A stretch of DNA of 64,000 nucleotides, from NCBI GenBank assembly GCA_022826945.1, contig JAJDTY010000073.1:248001-312000 (forward strand), given 5' to 3'. Below the pieces are notes generated by a model, which made no database searches, had not been told where the DNA came from, and worked only from the letters and a program-made list of their open reading frames with translations. This document shows, one piece after another, positions 17,246 to 26,068 of this stretch. This DNA is from Candidatus Binatia bacterium (GTDB taxonomy: Bacteria; Desulfobacterota; Binatia; Bin18). How positions within the stretch are numbered: position 1 is the stretch's first letter; each line of letters begins with the position of its first letter. The position numbers and the translations under genes were made by a program.

Positions 17246-17764
17246 CTACATCTTGTACTTAAAGTCGTCCGGAGACATCTTCTCCAGGATCTCTGCCCAT
17301 TTATCCCGAGAAACACTCGACAAGTCAGCCTCTTCCTCACTGTCTTCCGCCTGTTGGAGCACACTCGACGACTCAAGCACCTGGGCCGCCACAAAGATGG
17401 GACATTTCGTTCGCAGCGCAAGCGAGATGGCATCGCTCGGCCTGGAGTCAACCGAGATGTCTCGTTCTCCAACTTTGAGGCGGATGGCGGCATAATACGT
17501 GTTGTCCTGGAGACTCGTCACCTCGATAGCCTCGATCCTGCCGCCGACCTCTTTGATCATATTGTGGAGCAGGTCATGGGTCATGGGACGCGCCATTTTG
17601 ATCCCCTCCAGCTCGGTCGCCATTGAGGTCGCTTCCATCAAGCCAATCCAAATCGGCAGGTTGAGCTTATTCTCCGCGTCTTTCAGGATGACGATCGGGG
17701 TCTTGGTCACCGGGTCGAGCGTCAACCCGCCGACTTTCATTTCAATAAAACCCTCGCGGTCCAT
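17246..17764 (-). CDS. DUF151 bifunctional-nuclease family protein
   Basis: A 172-residue cytoplasmic protein of the DUF151 (bifunctional nuclease) family. The conserved core is clear: VKVGG-type start (MKVGGLTLDP), LPIWIGLMEATSMA, RPMTHDLLHNMI, and DISVDSRPSDAISLALR, which is the family signature. Some members have been reported to cleave DNA and RNA, but the cellular role is not settled. The ATG at 17764 has an excellent GGAGGAGGA just upstream. A second, exported DUF151 protein with a PDZ domain is encoded at 32948-33760. Confidence 0.92.
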   Translation of the reverse strand: MDREGFIEMKVGGLTLDPVTKTPIVILKDAENKLNLPIWIGLMEATSMATELEGIKMARPMTHDLLHNMIKEVGGRIEAIEVTSLQDNTYYAAIRLKVGERDISVDSRPSDAISLALRTKCPIFVAAQVLESSSVLQQAEDSEEEADLSSVSRDKWAEILEKMSPDDFKYKM

Positions 17765-17835
17765 TCCTCCTCCATTTGCGTGAGATCACAAAAAGGATAG
17801 CACCTTCAAGAGAACGTGCCTACCGTAAAGAGTAA

Positions 17836-17889
17836 AAGAGTAAACGTGTCCAGCCTATAATGTCTAGTGGAGGACACATCGACTCTTCT
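17836..17889. repeat. Dispersed imperfect inverted repeat, copy B
   Basis: The left arm AAGAGTAAACGTGTCC and the right arm, read in reverse, AAGAGTCGATGTGTCC pair around a short centre. The element overlaps by two bases the stop codon of the minus-strand CoxE-like gene. It therefore lies directly behind that gene, the same placement as copies A and C behind theirs. Confidence 0.75.
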
Positions 17890-19300
17890 AGGCGGTCACT
17901 AAGTGATCAATGACCCGGTAGAGCTGATTCAGGTTGCGGCACTCTTCAACCAGATCACAATACGGGGCATAGCGATCCATTTCGCTATCGCCAAATCCCC
18001 ACGTCAGCCGGCTTTCAGGATTGAGCCAAATGACCTGCTTGGCTTTTTGTTGCAGATCCCGAATGACCCAGTCGTGCGGCAGATTATAATTATTGCGCGC
18101 ATCGCCCAGCACTAACACCGTGGTCCGCTTATTGATGATAGAGAGATAATCCCGATGAAAGGTCTTGAATGCTCGGCCAAAATCCGAGTGTGCGTAGATA
18201 TTAATAAAATTGCCCCGCAAGGCTAAATCAATGGCTTGGTGAACGTCATTGTCCTCGAACAGCTTGGTCACATCACCAATGTCGGCCACAAAAATAAAGC
18301 TGCGGACCTTGGAGTACAGATCCTGGACCGAGTAGACGAACTGCAACATAAAACGCGAGACGTTCCGCACCGAGTCGGACACGTCACACAGAATAACAAC
18401 TTGCGGTTTTTCTTTCTTTTTCACATCAAGAATGATGTTGAATGGCACGCCGCCGTATTGCAGGTTTTTTCGGATCGTCCGTTGCAAATCCAGCCGTCCC
18501 CGTTTGGCCCGTTTCCGCCGAATCGCAATAATATGTTTGAGCCGCTGGGCCAGCTTGGTGACCGCCTCCTTCATTTTTCGGATTTCGTCCTCAGAGAGAT
18601 AATAGAAACTCTTGTCGGCCAAACTCCGCATCTTTTGTTGATCGCGCAGTTCCGAGTCTTTTTTCTCCAACTCGGCCCGGACATAGCTGCGGATCATATG
18701 CGCCAGGTCTTGGAGGCGCTGGTCAATATATTGGGATAACTGTTCGATTTGTTCCGGGCTTAGGCCGGCCTGTTGCAAGGCGTCCTTAAGGGTTTGCATT
18801 TCCTGCTGGATATTGCCGAAACCCATCATCTGGGCGAGCGCGTTCGCAAACTGCCCTTCCTGAAAAGAGCGCTGAATCTCCTGAAGATTCGCCTGCTGGG
18901 CCGCCTCCTGGAGCATTTTTTCGAGTTGCCCGGTATTATTCGTCAGTAAGGCCCGCGCCAGGTCCGACAGCTCTTGGTCCATATTCTGCAAGGCGTCTTC
19001 GAGCTGTTCGAGGAATTCTTGAAACTCTTCCTCGGTCATGTCCATCGCCTGCATGGTGGACGCGGCCGCAGCCTTGATGACTTCGCCGAGGCCGGTAAAG
19101 AACATGTCAAAGAGTTCGTCATAGACGGGGATGTCGACTTGCCGTTTGACAAAGGTCGCGCGCAGCGTGTCTTTCAGCAATTGCTTATCGTAGACCCCCA
19201 CCAATCCCAGAGCGGCGAAGGTATCCATGTTCTCCGCCACTGAGACTTTCAGGCCGTTCTCGCGCAGCAGGTGGCCGAATTCAATAATTTTGTCGTCCAT
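17888..19300 (-). CDS. VWA-domain protein, CoxE-like
   Basis: A 470-residue protein. The N-terminal half is helical and rich in Gln/Glu/Leu (about residues 60-250, with coiled-coil character). The C-terminal half is a von Willebrand A domain with the MIDAS sequence DVSDS in VVILCDVSDSVRN, followed by FVADIGDV and later TTVLVLGDARNN. CoxE-type proteins work with MoxR-type ATPases (CoxD) as metal-centre insertion or chaperone pairs. Here the ATPase gene lies 20 bases upstream, which supports that pairing. No CO-dehydrogenase genes are adjacent, though related large subunits occur at 59.8-64 kb. Confidence 0.9.
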   Translation of the reverse strand: MDDKIIEFGHLLRENGLKVSVAENMDTFAALGLVGVYDKQLLKDTLRATFVKRQVDIPVYDELFDMFFTGLGEVIKAAAASTMQAMDMTEEEFQEFLEQLEDALQNMDQELSDLARALLTNNTGQLEKMLQEAAQQANLQEIQRSFQEGQFANALAQMMGFGNIQQEMQTLKDALQQAGLSPEQIEQLSQYIDQRLQDLAHMIRSYVRAELEKKDSELRDQQKMRSLADKSFYYLSEDEIRKMKEAVTKLAQRLKHIIAIRRKRAKRGRLDLQRTIRKNLQYGGVPFNIILDVKKKEKPQVVILCDVSDSVRNVSRFMLQFVYSVQDLYSKVRSFIFVADIGDVTKLFEDNDVHQAIDLALRGNFINIYAHSDFGRAFKTFHRDYLSIINKRTTVLVLGDARNNYNLPHDWVIRDLQQKAKQVIWLNPESRLTWGFGDSEMDRYAPYCDLVEECRNLNQLYRVIDHLVTA

Positions 19301-19320
19301 ACAGCCTCACGCGAGCCAAA

Positions 19321-20292
19321 CTAGTGGAGGAGGTCTTTGTCGTCTTGTTCCTGACTCGTCGTCGGTGTCTCGACCTTTGCCTTCTGACGGCTGATGTATT
19401 CCTTTAACTCCGCCTCGGCCTTGCGCACATCCCCTTCGTATTTCAGGATTGTGTTCAGGGTCTCATTCACCTGTGCTTCCTCAAGCCGATGGACATTGAG
19501 TAAGGTGAGCGCTTTCGCCCAATCCAGGGTCTCGCTGATACTTGGGATTTTTTTCAGGTCGAGTTTGCGGATCGACTGGACTACTTCCACCACCTGATTG
19601 GCGAGCTGCGCGGCAATCCCCGGCACCTTGAGTTTTACAATCTCGAGTTCTTGCTCCTGGCTCGGGAAATCGATGAAGAGATGCAGGCAGCGCCGTTTGA
19701 GCGCGTCTGACATCTCACGGGCGTTATTGCTGGTCAAGACGACGACCGGAATCTGTTGGGCTTGAATCGTTCCCAACTCGGGCACACTCACCTGAAAATC
19801 ACTCAGGACCTCCAGCAAAAAGGCCTCGAACTCACTATCCGATTTATCAATCTCGTCGATGAGTAAGACCAGCGGATGGTCAGCCGATATCGCCTGCAAC
19901 AAAGGTCGAGGCAGAATAAAGCGTTCCGAAAAGAAGACGCTGTCCTGCCTGCCGATACGTTCAACCGCCTCTTTCAAGGTTGCCGTACCCTCAAGTACTT
20001 CACTGATTTTGTCCTTGAGAATCTGAGTGTAGAGCAGTTGCTTGGCATACTCCCATTCGTACAACGCTTTGGCCTCATCAAGACCTTCGTAGCATTGCAG
20101 GCGCAACAGTTCACAGTCCATCGCCCCGGCCACCACCTTGGCGAGTTCCGTTTTCCCCACACCGGCGGGCCCTTCGACCAGGATGGGTTTGCGGAGTTGG
20201 CTGGCTAAATAGACAACGGTCGCGATCTGACGACTACAAATATATTTCTGGTCTGAGAGTCTTGAAACAACGTCATCAACAGATTCGAACAT
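19321..20292 (-). CDS. MoxR/CoxD-type AAA+ ATPase
   Basis: A 323-residue AAA+ ATPase. Walker A reads GPAGVGKTELAK near residue 40 and Walker B LVLLIDEIDKSD near residue 145. Sensor-type VVLTSNNAREMSDALKRRCL follows, then a C-terminal lid with SISETLDWAKAL, a MoxR hallmark. It starts an apparent two-gene operon with the VWA protein. The pair is expected to remodel or load a metalloenzyme; the client is unknown. The gene is divergent from the NRDE gene at 20409, with about 115 bases between them. Confidence 0.93.
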   Translation of the reverse strand: MFESVDDVVSRLSDQKYICSRQIATVVYLASQLRKPILVEGPAGVGKTELAKVVAGAMDCELLRLQCYEGLDEAKALYEWEYAKQLLYTQILKDKISEVLEGTATLKEAVERIGRQDSVFFSERFILPRPLLQAISADHPLVLLIDEIDKSDSEFEAFLLEVLSDFQVSVPELGTIQAQQIPVVVLTSNNAREMSDALKRRCLHLFIDFPSQEQELEIVKLKVPGIAAQLANQVVEVVQSIRKLDLKKIPSISETLDWAKALTLLNVHRLEEAQVNETLNTILKYEGDVRKAEAELKEYISRQKAKVETPTTSQEQDDKDLLH

Positions 20293-20408
20293 TCTTCCTC
20301 CTCAGTGCATACGTGCCGGCAGACCCTATCACAGGGGCAGTTGAAACACAACGCGAACCCCCTTCCCTCTTGCGACACCTCGCCCCCCATCTTATACTGC
20401 CGCGCGCT

Positions 20409-21212
20409 ATGTGTACGCTCGCCTTATACTTTCAGCTCTTTCAGGATTATCCTCTCGTGGTAGCGGCAAATCGGGATGAATTTTTGAATCGGCCTTCCAC
20501 TGGACCGGTCGTGCTCCGGCACACGCCCTGGATTTTTGGCGGGAAGGACCTGGTTGCCGGAGGAACCTGGCTGGGTGTCAACGAGTATGGGCTCGTGGCC
20601 GGCATGCTCAACCGGCACACGCCGCACCCAACTGACCCGCGCCGGCGTTCGCGTGGATTGTTAAGTCTGGATGCGCTTCAGGCGACGTCCGCCCGCCAGG
20701 CTGCCACGTCCGTGCAGCGCCAACCGGTCGATCGCTACAACCCCTTCAATCTTCTCCTCGTTGATAGCCAGTCCGCCTATGTCGTCTATCCGACTGAGCA
20801 GACCATCCGTGTCCAGCAGCTCGAGCCTGGGGTCCATCTGTTGACCAATATGAACCTCAACGATCCTGAGTGTCCCAAGATCGCCCACTCGTTTCAGCAT
20901 TTTCAGACCGTCGCTGAGAAAATGACGGCAGCACCCGCGTCGTCTTTTTCCATCGCGGGGCTTTTTCGTCTCCTCCATGAGCGCCTAGCAGACCATGCCA
21001 CGCCGCTCGACCCCCGAGCGGAAGACCCGCGCAACGGCCTGTGCATCCACCTCGAGGGCTACGGCACCTGCTCTTCGACATTACTTGCGTATTCCGCTCG
21101 AGAGCACCGATTTCTCTATCACTTTGCCCCTGGCGCGCCGTGTCAGACCCATTATAGTGAGGTCTCGGTGCCGTCGGGACCCCGAGCCAGCCAGCCGCCG
21201 TCAACCACATAG
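20409..21212 (+). CDS. NRDE (TANGO2-like) family protein
   Basis: A 267-residue protein with the family signature near its start: MCTLALYFQLFQDYPLVVAANRDEF. WIFGGKDLVAGGTWLGVNEYGLVAGMLN, SRGLLSLDAL and LTNMNLNDPECPK follow, all typical of the NRDE/TANGO2 group. Eukaryotic members have been linked to haem handling and lipid metabolism; the bacterial role is not defined. The ATG at 20409 is chosen because the conserved Cys-containing N-terminus starts there. Its 3' end overlaps the convergent SDR gene by 61 bases. Confidence 0.9.
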   Translation: MCTLALYFQLFQDYPLVVAANRDEFLNRPSTGPVVLRHTPWIFGGKDLVAGGTWLGVNEYGLVAGMLNRHTPHPTDPRRRSRGLLSLDALQATSARQAATSVQRQPVDRYNPFNLLLVDSQSAYVVYPTEQTIRVQQLEPGVHLLTNMNLNDPECPKIAHSFQHFQTVAEKMTAAPASSFSIAGLFRLLHERLADHATPLDPRAEDPRNGLCIHLEGYGTCSSTLLAYSAREHRFLYHFAPGAPCQTHYSEVSVPSGPRASQPPSTT

Positions 21213-21916
21213 CTGGCCCCTGTCACAAAATCCCCCGACTCCAGAAGAAAGCGGACCGTACGCACCAGGTCGGGCGGGCTCCCGAAACGTTGCAGCGGCG
21301 TACGGGTCCGCAGCTCTTCCTGCTGCTCCGGGCCATAGTCTTCAGGCAGGAGGACCGGGCCTGGAGCGACTTCATTGACTTGGACATAGGGGGCGAAGGC
21401 CTTTGCGAGTGCTTGCGTCAGCGTGTGTACTCCAGCCTTGGATACACAATAGGGAAGAAAGTTTCGACTTGGTCGCCGACCGCTCCAATCTCCCAGAAAG
21501 ACGATTTTTCCCCGCCCCTGTCGATACATTTGTCTTCCGAGGAGCATCGAGAGGAAGAAGGGGGCTGATATATTCGTCTGACGAAAAGTGCGCCATTCCT
21601 GCGCGGTCAGGGTGGTGACTGGTGTCGGAAAGAACACGGCCGCATTATTGATGAGAATGTCGATTTTCCCTGTTTTTTCCAGTGCTTCATGGGCGATACG
21701 CTGTACGTCATGGCGATTTGCCAAGTCGCCACGGACAATCCAGGCGCGGCGGCCATATTGTTGCACCGCTCGTCTCGTCTCGTCTCCTGACGACGTATGC
21801 GTGTGCAGGACCACATCCGCTCCTCCTTGCGCTAAAGCAATCGCAATTGCGCGTCCGATGCGGCGGCCCGCGCCGGTCACCAGCGCGCGTGCATGCTGTA
21901 ACTGCATACGCCTCAT
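21152..21916 (-). CDS. Short-chain dehydrogenase/reductase (pteridine-reductase-like)
   Basis: A 254-residue SDR. The nucleotide motif reads VTGAGRRIGRAIA, an Arg-containing form seen in pteridine reductases and other NADPH enzymes. NNAAVF and the active-site segment with Tyr and Lys (PYCVSKAGVHTLTQALA) follow, then NEVAPGPVLLP. The C-terminus SYVVDGGWL is standard. The start shares one base with the stop of the histidine kinase gene (TAATG), so translation is probably coupled; an internal Met at residue 4 is an alternative. It is the last gene of the regulator operon. Pterin substrate is only a possibility. Confidence 0.88.
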   Translation of the reverse strand: MRRMQLQHARALVTGAGRRIGRAIAIALAQGGADVVLHTHTSSGDETRRAVQQYGRRAWIVRGDLANRHDVQRIAHEALEKTGKIDILINNAAVFFPTPVTTLTAQEWRTFRQTNISAPFFLSMLLGRQMYRQGRGKIVFLGDWSGRRPSRNFLPYCVSKAGVHTLTQALAKAFAPYVQVNEVAPGPVLLPEDYGPEQQEELRTRTPLQRFGSPPDLVRTVRFLLESGDFVTGASYVVDGGWLARGPDGTETSL

Positions 21917-23421
21917 TATCCTTTTTGTTCTGGCACGGTGAGTGGCAGGCTAAAGGTAAAGGTCGCACCTCCCTCTCTATTATTATGCGCGGAGATCCTC
22001 CCGTTATGGAGCTCAATAATTTTTTGCGTGAAGGCGAGGCCTAAGCCGGAGCCAGTTTTCTTGGTGGAAACAAAGGGGGCAAACATCTGTTGACCCACTC
22101 CTTCCGGAATCCCGGTACCCGTATCTCGGATTGTGACCTGCATCTGGTCCTGCACCTGTCGCGCCCCAATCGTAATCTGTCCCTCTTCGGATGAGGCTTC
22201 CAGCGCGTTCGTCAAGAGATTCAAGACGGCCTGCTTGAGTTTGATATGATCAAAGGGCATGGGAGGCCCCTCACCCGGTATTGCTAGCTCATAGCGGAGC
22301 GTCACCCCTCGCGCCCGAGCGGCTTCGTGAATTTCTTGCCCCGCCTCTTGCAGGAGTTTGCCTAAGAGCCCAGGCTCACGATGGACGGCAAAATCACGGG
22401 AAAAGACCAGCAGATCAGACAGCGTGGTGTTCAAGTCGGTAATGGCCGCATCGAGTTGTTCGACCCGGTGGGAGGCCTCTTCCAGCATCTCGTGGGTGGG
22501 GGGCTGCATCTCGTCCAGCGTGTCTCGCAACAGGTCGCACTGAAGACCCAGGAGGCCGATTTTCTGGAGGATTTGGTGCGATATCGTTGACGACATATGG
22601 CCAATTGCCGCCATGCGTTCACTTCTTGCCATATCGACATTCATCAACTGAAGTTGCGTATTTTGCCGCTCAATTTCTTTTTTGCGGAGTGTGAGGGTCC
22701 GCAGGAGCACATGGGCCGCCCCAACTGGAATAGCGCTTAAGTAGAGCCCTGCCCCCCCGAAGGTATTGACCCCGAGGATCATGATCGCACTATACGGCGT
22801 GACCAGCAGGAGCCCCGTAATCATCAACGTCGGGAAATTCCCCGCAAAATCGAGTCCGGACGTATAGAGTGTCCCATACCGCGCTCGGTGCTGTAAGCCG
22901 TAACCCAGGGCAAAAACGGCCCATCCCCCTGCTTCACTCAGGATGAATCGTGCCAATTCTTCAAATTCTCCAATATGAATGGGAATATGCCCACCGCTCG
23001 AACGGTAGACAAGATAGCGGACAAAGAGGGCAATTTGCAGCAGCGCACACAATTCGAGAATCCGTCGGACCGGGTGGACGTCCTCTCGGACGGTCTGTGG
23101 CACGGCATCCACGCCCCACCATCTCACCACAAAAGCAAGGGGGAGACCGAGGAGTATTGATCCGAGGAGTAAGGGTAATGCAAACAGCCCAACGGTATAC
23201 AGCAGTGAACTCGTCACGGCAAAGAGTAAGAGAGACAGGAACCAGTCTTGTCCCACCTCAACCCGCAACAACACCCCGATACACAGCAAGGGCACGAACG
23301 CCTGGTAGAGCTCGAGATGGCCAAGATTAAACGCGACAAAACCGCTGGCGGCCAACAGGAGACCGAGCAGGCCGCCGGCGGTTCCAGCTTGCAGAGAGTT
23401 GAGCACTCTCTCGTCGCTCAT
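21916..23421 (-). CDS. Multi-span membrane sensor histidine kinase
   Basis: A 501-residue kinase. The first roughly 240 residues hold several hydrophobic helices with no recognised extracellular domain. A dimerisation/phosphoacceptor segment follows with His282 in STISHQILQK. The ATPase part shows the N box (NLLTNALEAS), G1 (IRDTGTGIP), F box (MFAPFVSTK) and G2 (GSGLGLAFTQKIIE). The ATG at 23421 overlaps the preceding stop by one base (TGATG), which is better supported than a start eight codons upstream. Its partner is probably the response regulator two genes upstream. Confidence 0.92.
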   Translation of the reverse strand: MSDERVLNSLQAGTAGGLLGLLLAASGFVAFNLGHLELYQAFVPLLCIGVLLRVEVGQDWFLSLLLFAVTSSLLYTVGLFALPLLLGSILLGLPLAFVVRWWGVDAVPQTVREDVHPVRRILELCALLQIALFVRYLVYRSSGGHIPIHIGEFEELARFILSEAGGWAVFALGYGLQHRARYGTLYTSGLDFAGNFPTLMITGLLLVTPYSAIMILGVNTFGGAGLYLSAIPVGAAHVLLRTLTLRKKEIERQNTQLQLMNVDMARSERMAAIGHMSSTISHQILQKIGLLGLQCDLLRDTLDEMQPPTHEMLEEASHRVEQLDAAITDLNTTLSDLLVFSRDFAVHREPGLLGKLLQEAGQEIHEAARARGVTLRYELAIPGEGPPMPFDHIKLKQAVLNLLTNALEASSEEGQITIGARQVQDQMQVTIRDTGTGIPEGVGQQMFAPFVSTKKTGSGLGLAFTQKIIELHNGRISAHNNREGGATFTFSLPLTVPEQKG

Positions 23422-24875
23422 CACTCCCGTCCCGTCAGAAACCAATCAAGCCACGGGACACGTCGGAATAAGAGAAAACCATAGTCGAGGTTTGTCGAGT
23501 TAAAATCGTATTCGTTCAGCGAGACGTTGAAGCGGAGATCCTGAAACCCGTAGCGGGTATCCAGCTGATTATTCCAATCGTAGGCTTCTTGTTTGACCGG
23601 TACGCGATGGACGATGTCCCAGTGCAGCACGATACGATAATAAGGATGGGTCCGCCATTGAGTATTCGGAAAGACAAATTCCAGGACGTAGCAGGGGCGA
23701 CCGTCATGCTCTTGAATACCACGAAATTGTACTTCCAACTCACTCTGTAGCCAGCCTTGTAAGAGTTGTGTCTGCAGCCGCTCAACAACCCGATCAAATC
23801 CAAACTCTGTCAGAGAAGCGTGCAATTCTCGTTGCACCCACGAACCGTCCGGTACCAGGTCTCCAATGATCGGGAGACCGAACAACGAGGTGCGGACCCG
23901 GACCCGCTCTCTATTCCAACCCGTCCGAAATAACGCTTCCTTGAGTCCGCCGCTCTCCGGTTCCCAGGCCATATAGACATCGAACGGTTTTCGAAACTTG
24001 AATCTCGCCGTCCGACGGCTCAGTTGGTTCCCACGCCGCGCTTCAGTCACCCACACCCCGGTATAGTCTTGGATTTCACCGGCACGGCGCAACCAATTTT
24101 GGGCAAACCCCCGGACATCCAGGTCGGTCCCGGGTCGAAACAGGCTTGGGTCACCAGATCCGGGAGACTCACGCTCAAAAACTTGTTGAGAAATCCCAAT
24201 ATTGACCTGTAGGTCTGTATACGACAAGCGTTGGCGGACTTCTCCGGAGGCCCCTCGCAAGATGAGTTCAAACGGCAGACCGGTTCCCCGCTCGATCACG
24301 AACTCATACGTCGCAACCGTGTTGTCACGAAATGGAACGAGGAAAGCCGGCACGGACAGGATTACTCGCCCTTCGGCCAATTGTGGGTCTCCTGGCTGAA
24401 GAGCAACCAGCTGGAGACTGCGATCAGCCCTGGGCCGTTGAGAGAGGGCTCTGAGTGTGTATAACCACGCGTTCACATCTTTGAGAGCTGGTGCAAAAGG
24501 GTCGCTAATTTCCGTGGAGGGAATACTGACCCGGACGTAATCGAACCAGCCGCCGAGTTTGATAAAAATTGTGCCCAGATCCCGGGTTGGCCTCGTGAGC
24601 AGGGTTGTCCCACGGTATAAACCCGATTGCCACTGCATGAGCAGGGAAGATGGCTTACGAAAGGTGACGGCAATTTCGTGCTGCCTCTGGGTACCGCCCT
24701 TTTCCCATATCTCGTGCCGTAATATACCGCGGTAGTCGACTAGGCGGTGATACGCAGCCTGACACTCGGTCAGGAGCTCCTGCACCCTCGTCTCCGTGGC
24801 TTCGGCACCCGCAACTCTTGGTAGAAACAACACCAGAGAGAGCATGTATGGCAGCATCGGGACCCGCCGCGTCAT
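23421..24875 (-). CDS. Exported protein with two DUF1571-like domains
   Basis: A 484-residue protein with an N-terminal signal peptide (MLPYMLSLVLFLPRVAGA). Two similar halves each contain the DUF1571-like pattern of a tyrosine-glycine start, a basic segment and KFRKPFDVYMAW-type text. The first is seen around VTFRKPSSLLMQW (residues about 75-90) and the second around FKFRKPFDVYMAW (about 290). The family is related to lipoprotein-carrier folds and is thought to sit in the envelope. The gene overlaps the response regulator stop by four bases (ATGA) and the kinase start by one, so it is locked into the signalling operon. Function is unknown; envelope sensing or lipid binding is a guess. Confidence 0.78.
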   Translation of the reverse strand: MTRRVPMLPYMLSLVLFLPRVAGAEATETRVQELLTECQAAYHRLVDYRGILRHEIWEKGGTQRQHEIAVTFRKPSSLLMQWQSGLYRGTTLLTRPTRDLGTIFIKLGGWFDYVRVSIPSTEISDPFAPALKDVNAWLYTLRALSQRPRADRSLQLVALQPGDPQLAEGRVILSVPAFLVPFRDNTVATYEFVIERGTGLPFELILRGASGEVRQRLSYTDLQVNIGISQQVFERESPGSGDPSLFRPGTDLDVRGFAQNWLRRAGEIQDYTGVWVTEARRGNQLSRRTARFKFRKPFDVYMAWEPESGGLKEALFRTGWNRERVRVRTSLFGLPIIGDLVPDGSWVQRELHASLTEFGFDRVVERLQTQLLQGWLQSELEVQFRGIQEHDGRPCYVLEFVFPNTQWRTHPYYRIVLHWDIVHRVPVKQEAYDWNNQLDTRYGFQDLRFNVSLNEYDFNSTNLDYGFLLFRRVPWLDWFLTGRE

Positions 24876-25603
24876 TCGTCCCCCAAACCGGCCTTCAGCG
24901 CCAGCACTGCCGCTTTCGTCCGATCATTCACCTGTAACTTTCGAAAAATGCTCGCCAAGTGCATCTTGACCGTGAGTTCACTAATAAAGAGTTGCCGACT
25001 GATCTCTTTATTCGAGGCGCCGGTCGCCACCGAACGTAAGACTTCTTCCTCTCGATTCGTCAGTGTCTGGACCAAACGTCTCAGCTCTTCGACCTCTTGG
25101 TCACGCTGAAACTCGTGCAAAAACTTACTGGCTAAGTCAGGATTCAAAAACACTTCTCCGTCTGCGACTTTGCGAAGCGTTTCAAGAATCTCTTTCGAGC
25201 GGGTATTTTTGAGCAGGTATCCGACAGCCCCAACCTTCAGAGCACGAAAGATAAGAGGCGGGTTATCATAGCCGGTCAGCATGACAACCTTGGTTTCCGG
25301 TGACTGCTTACGCACGAAAGCCGTCGCACTGATCCCATCCCCCTCGGGCAGCTCGAAATCCATGAGAATAACCTGAGGTTTTTTCTTTTCGAGGAGCTTT
25401 TCAAGATCAGCCACACTCTCCGCTACGCCAAGGAGTTCAAAGTCAGGCTGTTTCCGAAATAACTCCTGGAGGCCGGACAGAAAAATCGGGTGATCATCGA
25501 CAAGAATAATGGAGATTTTTCCACCAGAGCGCTCGGCCGGCTTAGGCGGTCGCTTCTTTTTCACACTCTTGCTGAGATTTTTGTTCGCCATACTCCCCAC
25601 CAT
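24872..25603 (-). CDS. NarL/FixJ-family response regulator
   Basis: A 243-residue regulator. After a basic N-terminal extension of about 28 residues comes a receiver domain: acidic pair in ILVDDHPIF, phosphoacceptor Asp82 in ILMDFELPEGD, Thr in VVMLTGYD and Lys in GYLLKNTRS. The C-terminal LuxR-type helix-turn-helix (LTNREEEVLRSVATGASNKEISRQL, with VKMHLASIFRKL) binds DNA. It is the first gene of the operon RR, DUF1571, kinase, SDR. The start may instead be the internal Met at 25591. The operon promoter should lie in the AT-rich DNA above 25610. Confidence 0.93.
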   Translation of the reverse strand: MVGSMANKNLSKSVKKKRPPKPAERSGGKISIILVDDHPIFLSGLQELFRKQPDFELLGVAESVADLEKLLEKKKPQVILMDFELPEGDGISATAFVRKQSPETKVVMLTGYDNPPLIFRALKVGAVGYLLKNTRSKEILETLRKVADGEVFLNPDLASKFLHEFQRDQEVEELRRLVQTLTNREEEVLRSVATGASNKEISRQLFISELTVKMHLASIFRKLQVNDRTKAAVLALKAGLGDE

Positions 25604-26068
25604 GAAGCATAGGAATTCTCGCTCAGGGGGTCAAGAAATAATGTACCACTATATAGCTCGGCCGCTTTCAGACCTGCGCATAACCGAGTGAGTAATCAAT
25701 AGATATTTTATAAGATTACTACACTAAAAAATAGTAATTTACTTATTATAATAATTTTTAGCTATTATATAGGAATATATTCAGTCTTAATATTTTATAA
25801 GAAGAAATATTTACTTATATTTTATCTCTTATTTTTTCTTACCTTCACAAGTCTCCCGAGCCATCTCTTGTAATACTGCTGTGATTACTCACACGTAGAA
25901 TCCCGCCACTCGGTCACAACCACGGTACGCGCGTTGGATGTTGAATTATTCAATCCTGTTTAGTAATATTTACTTACTATTTATAGTCAAACATTACTTG
26001 GCGGATAATATATTACTGTATCCACATTCACTATTTCCTGTGGATAACCGCCCTGTAGGGGGTAAAAT
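25604..26068. other. AT-rich intergenic region with DnaA-box-like sites and short repeats
   Basis: No gene is seen here. An 11-base perfect inverted repeat (GTGAGTAATCA at 25688-25698, TGATTACTCAC at 25882-25892) flanks a very AT-rich core. Inside it ATATTTTATAAGA occurs twice (25703-25715 and 25790-25802). ATTTACTTA occurs near 25810 and again near 25968, after the right arm, with a TTTACTTA at about 25738. To the right, TGTGGATAA (26039-26047) is the reverse complement of the DnaA consensus TTATCCACA, and GTATCCACA (26018-26026) differs from it by one base. The region separates divergent genes and must also hold their promoters. Confidence 0.55.

Noticed and set aside
16037-17789. Similarity between 16037-16063 and the ribosome-site region of the DUF151 gene at 17763-17789
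   Set aside because: About 23 of 27 bases agree, but the match is centred on a purine-rich ribosome-binding stretch and does not extend into the gene, so chance or trivial similarity cannot be excluded.
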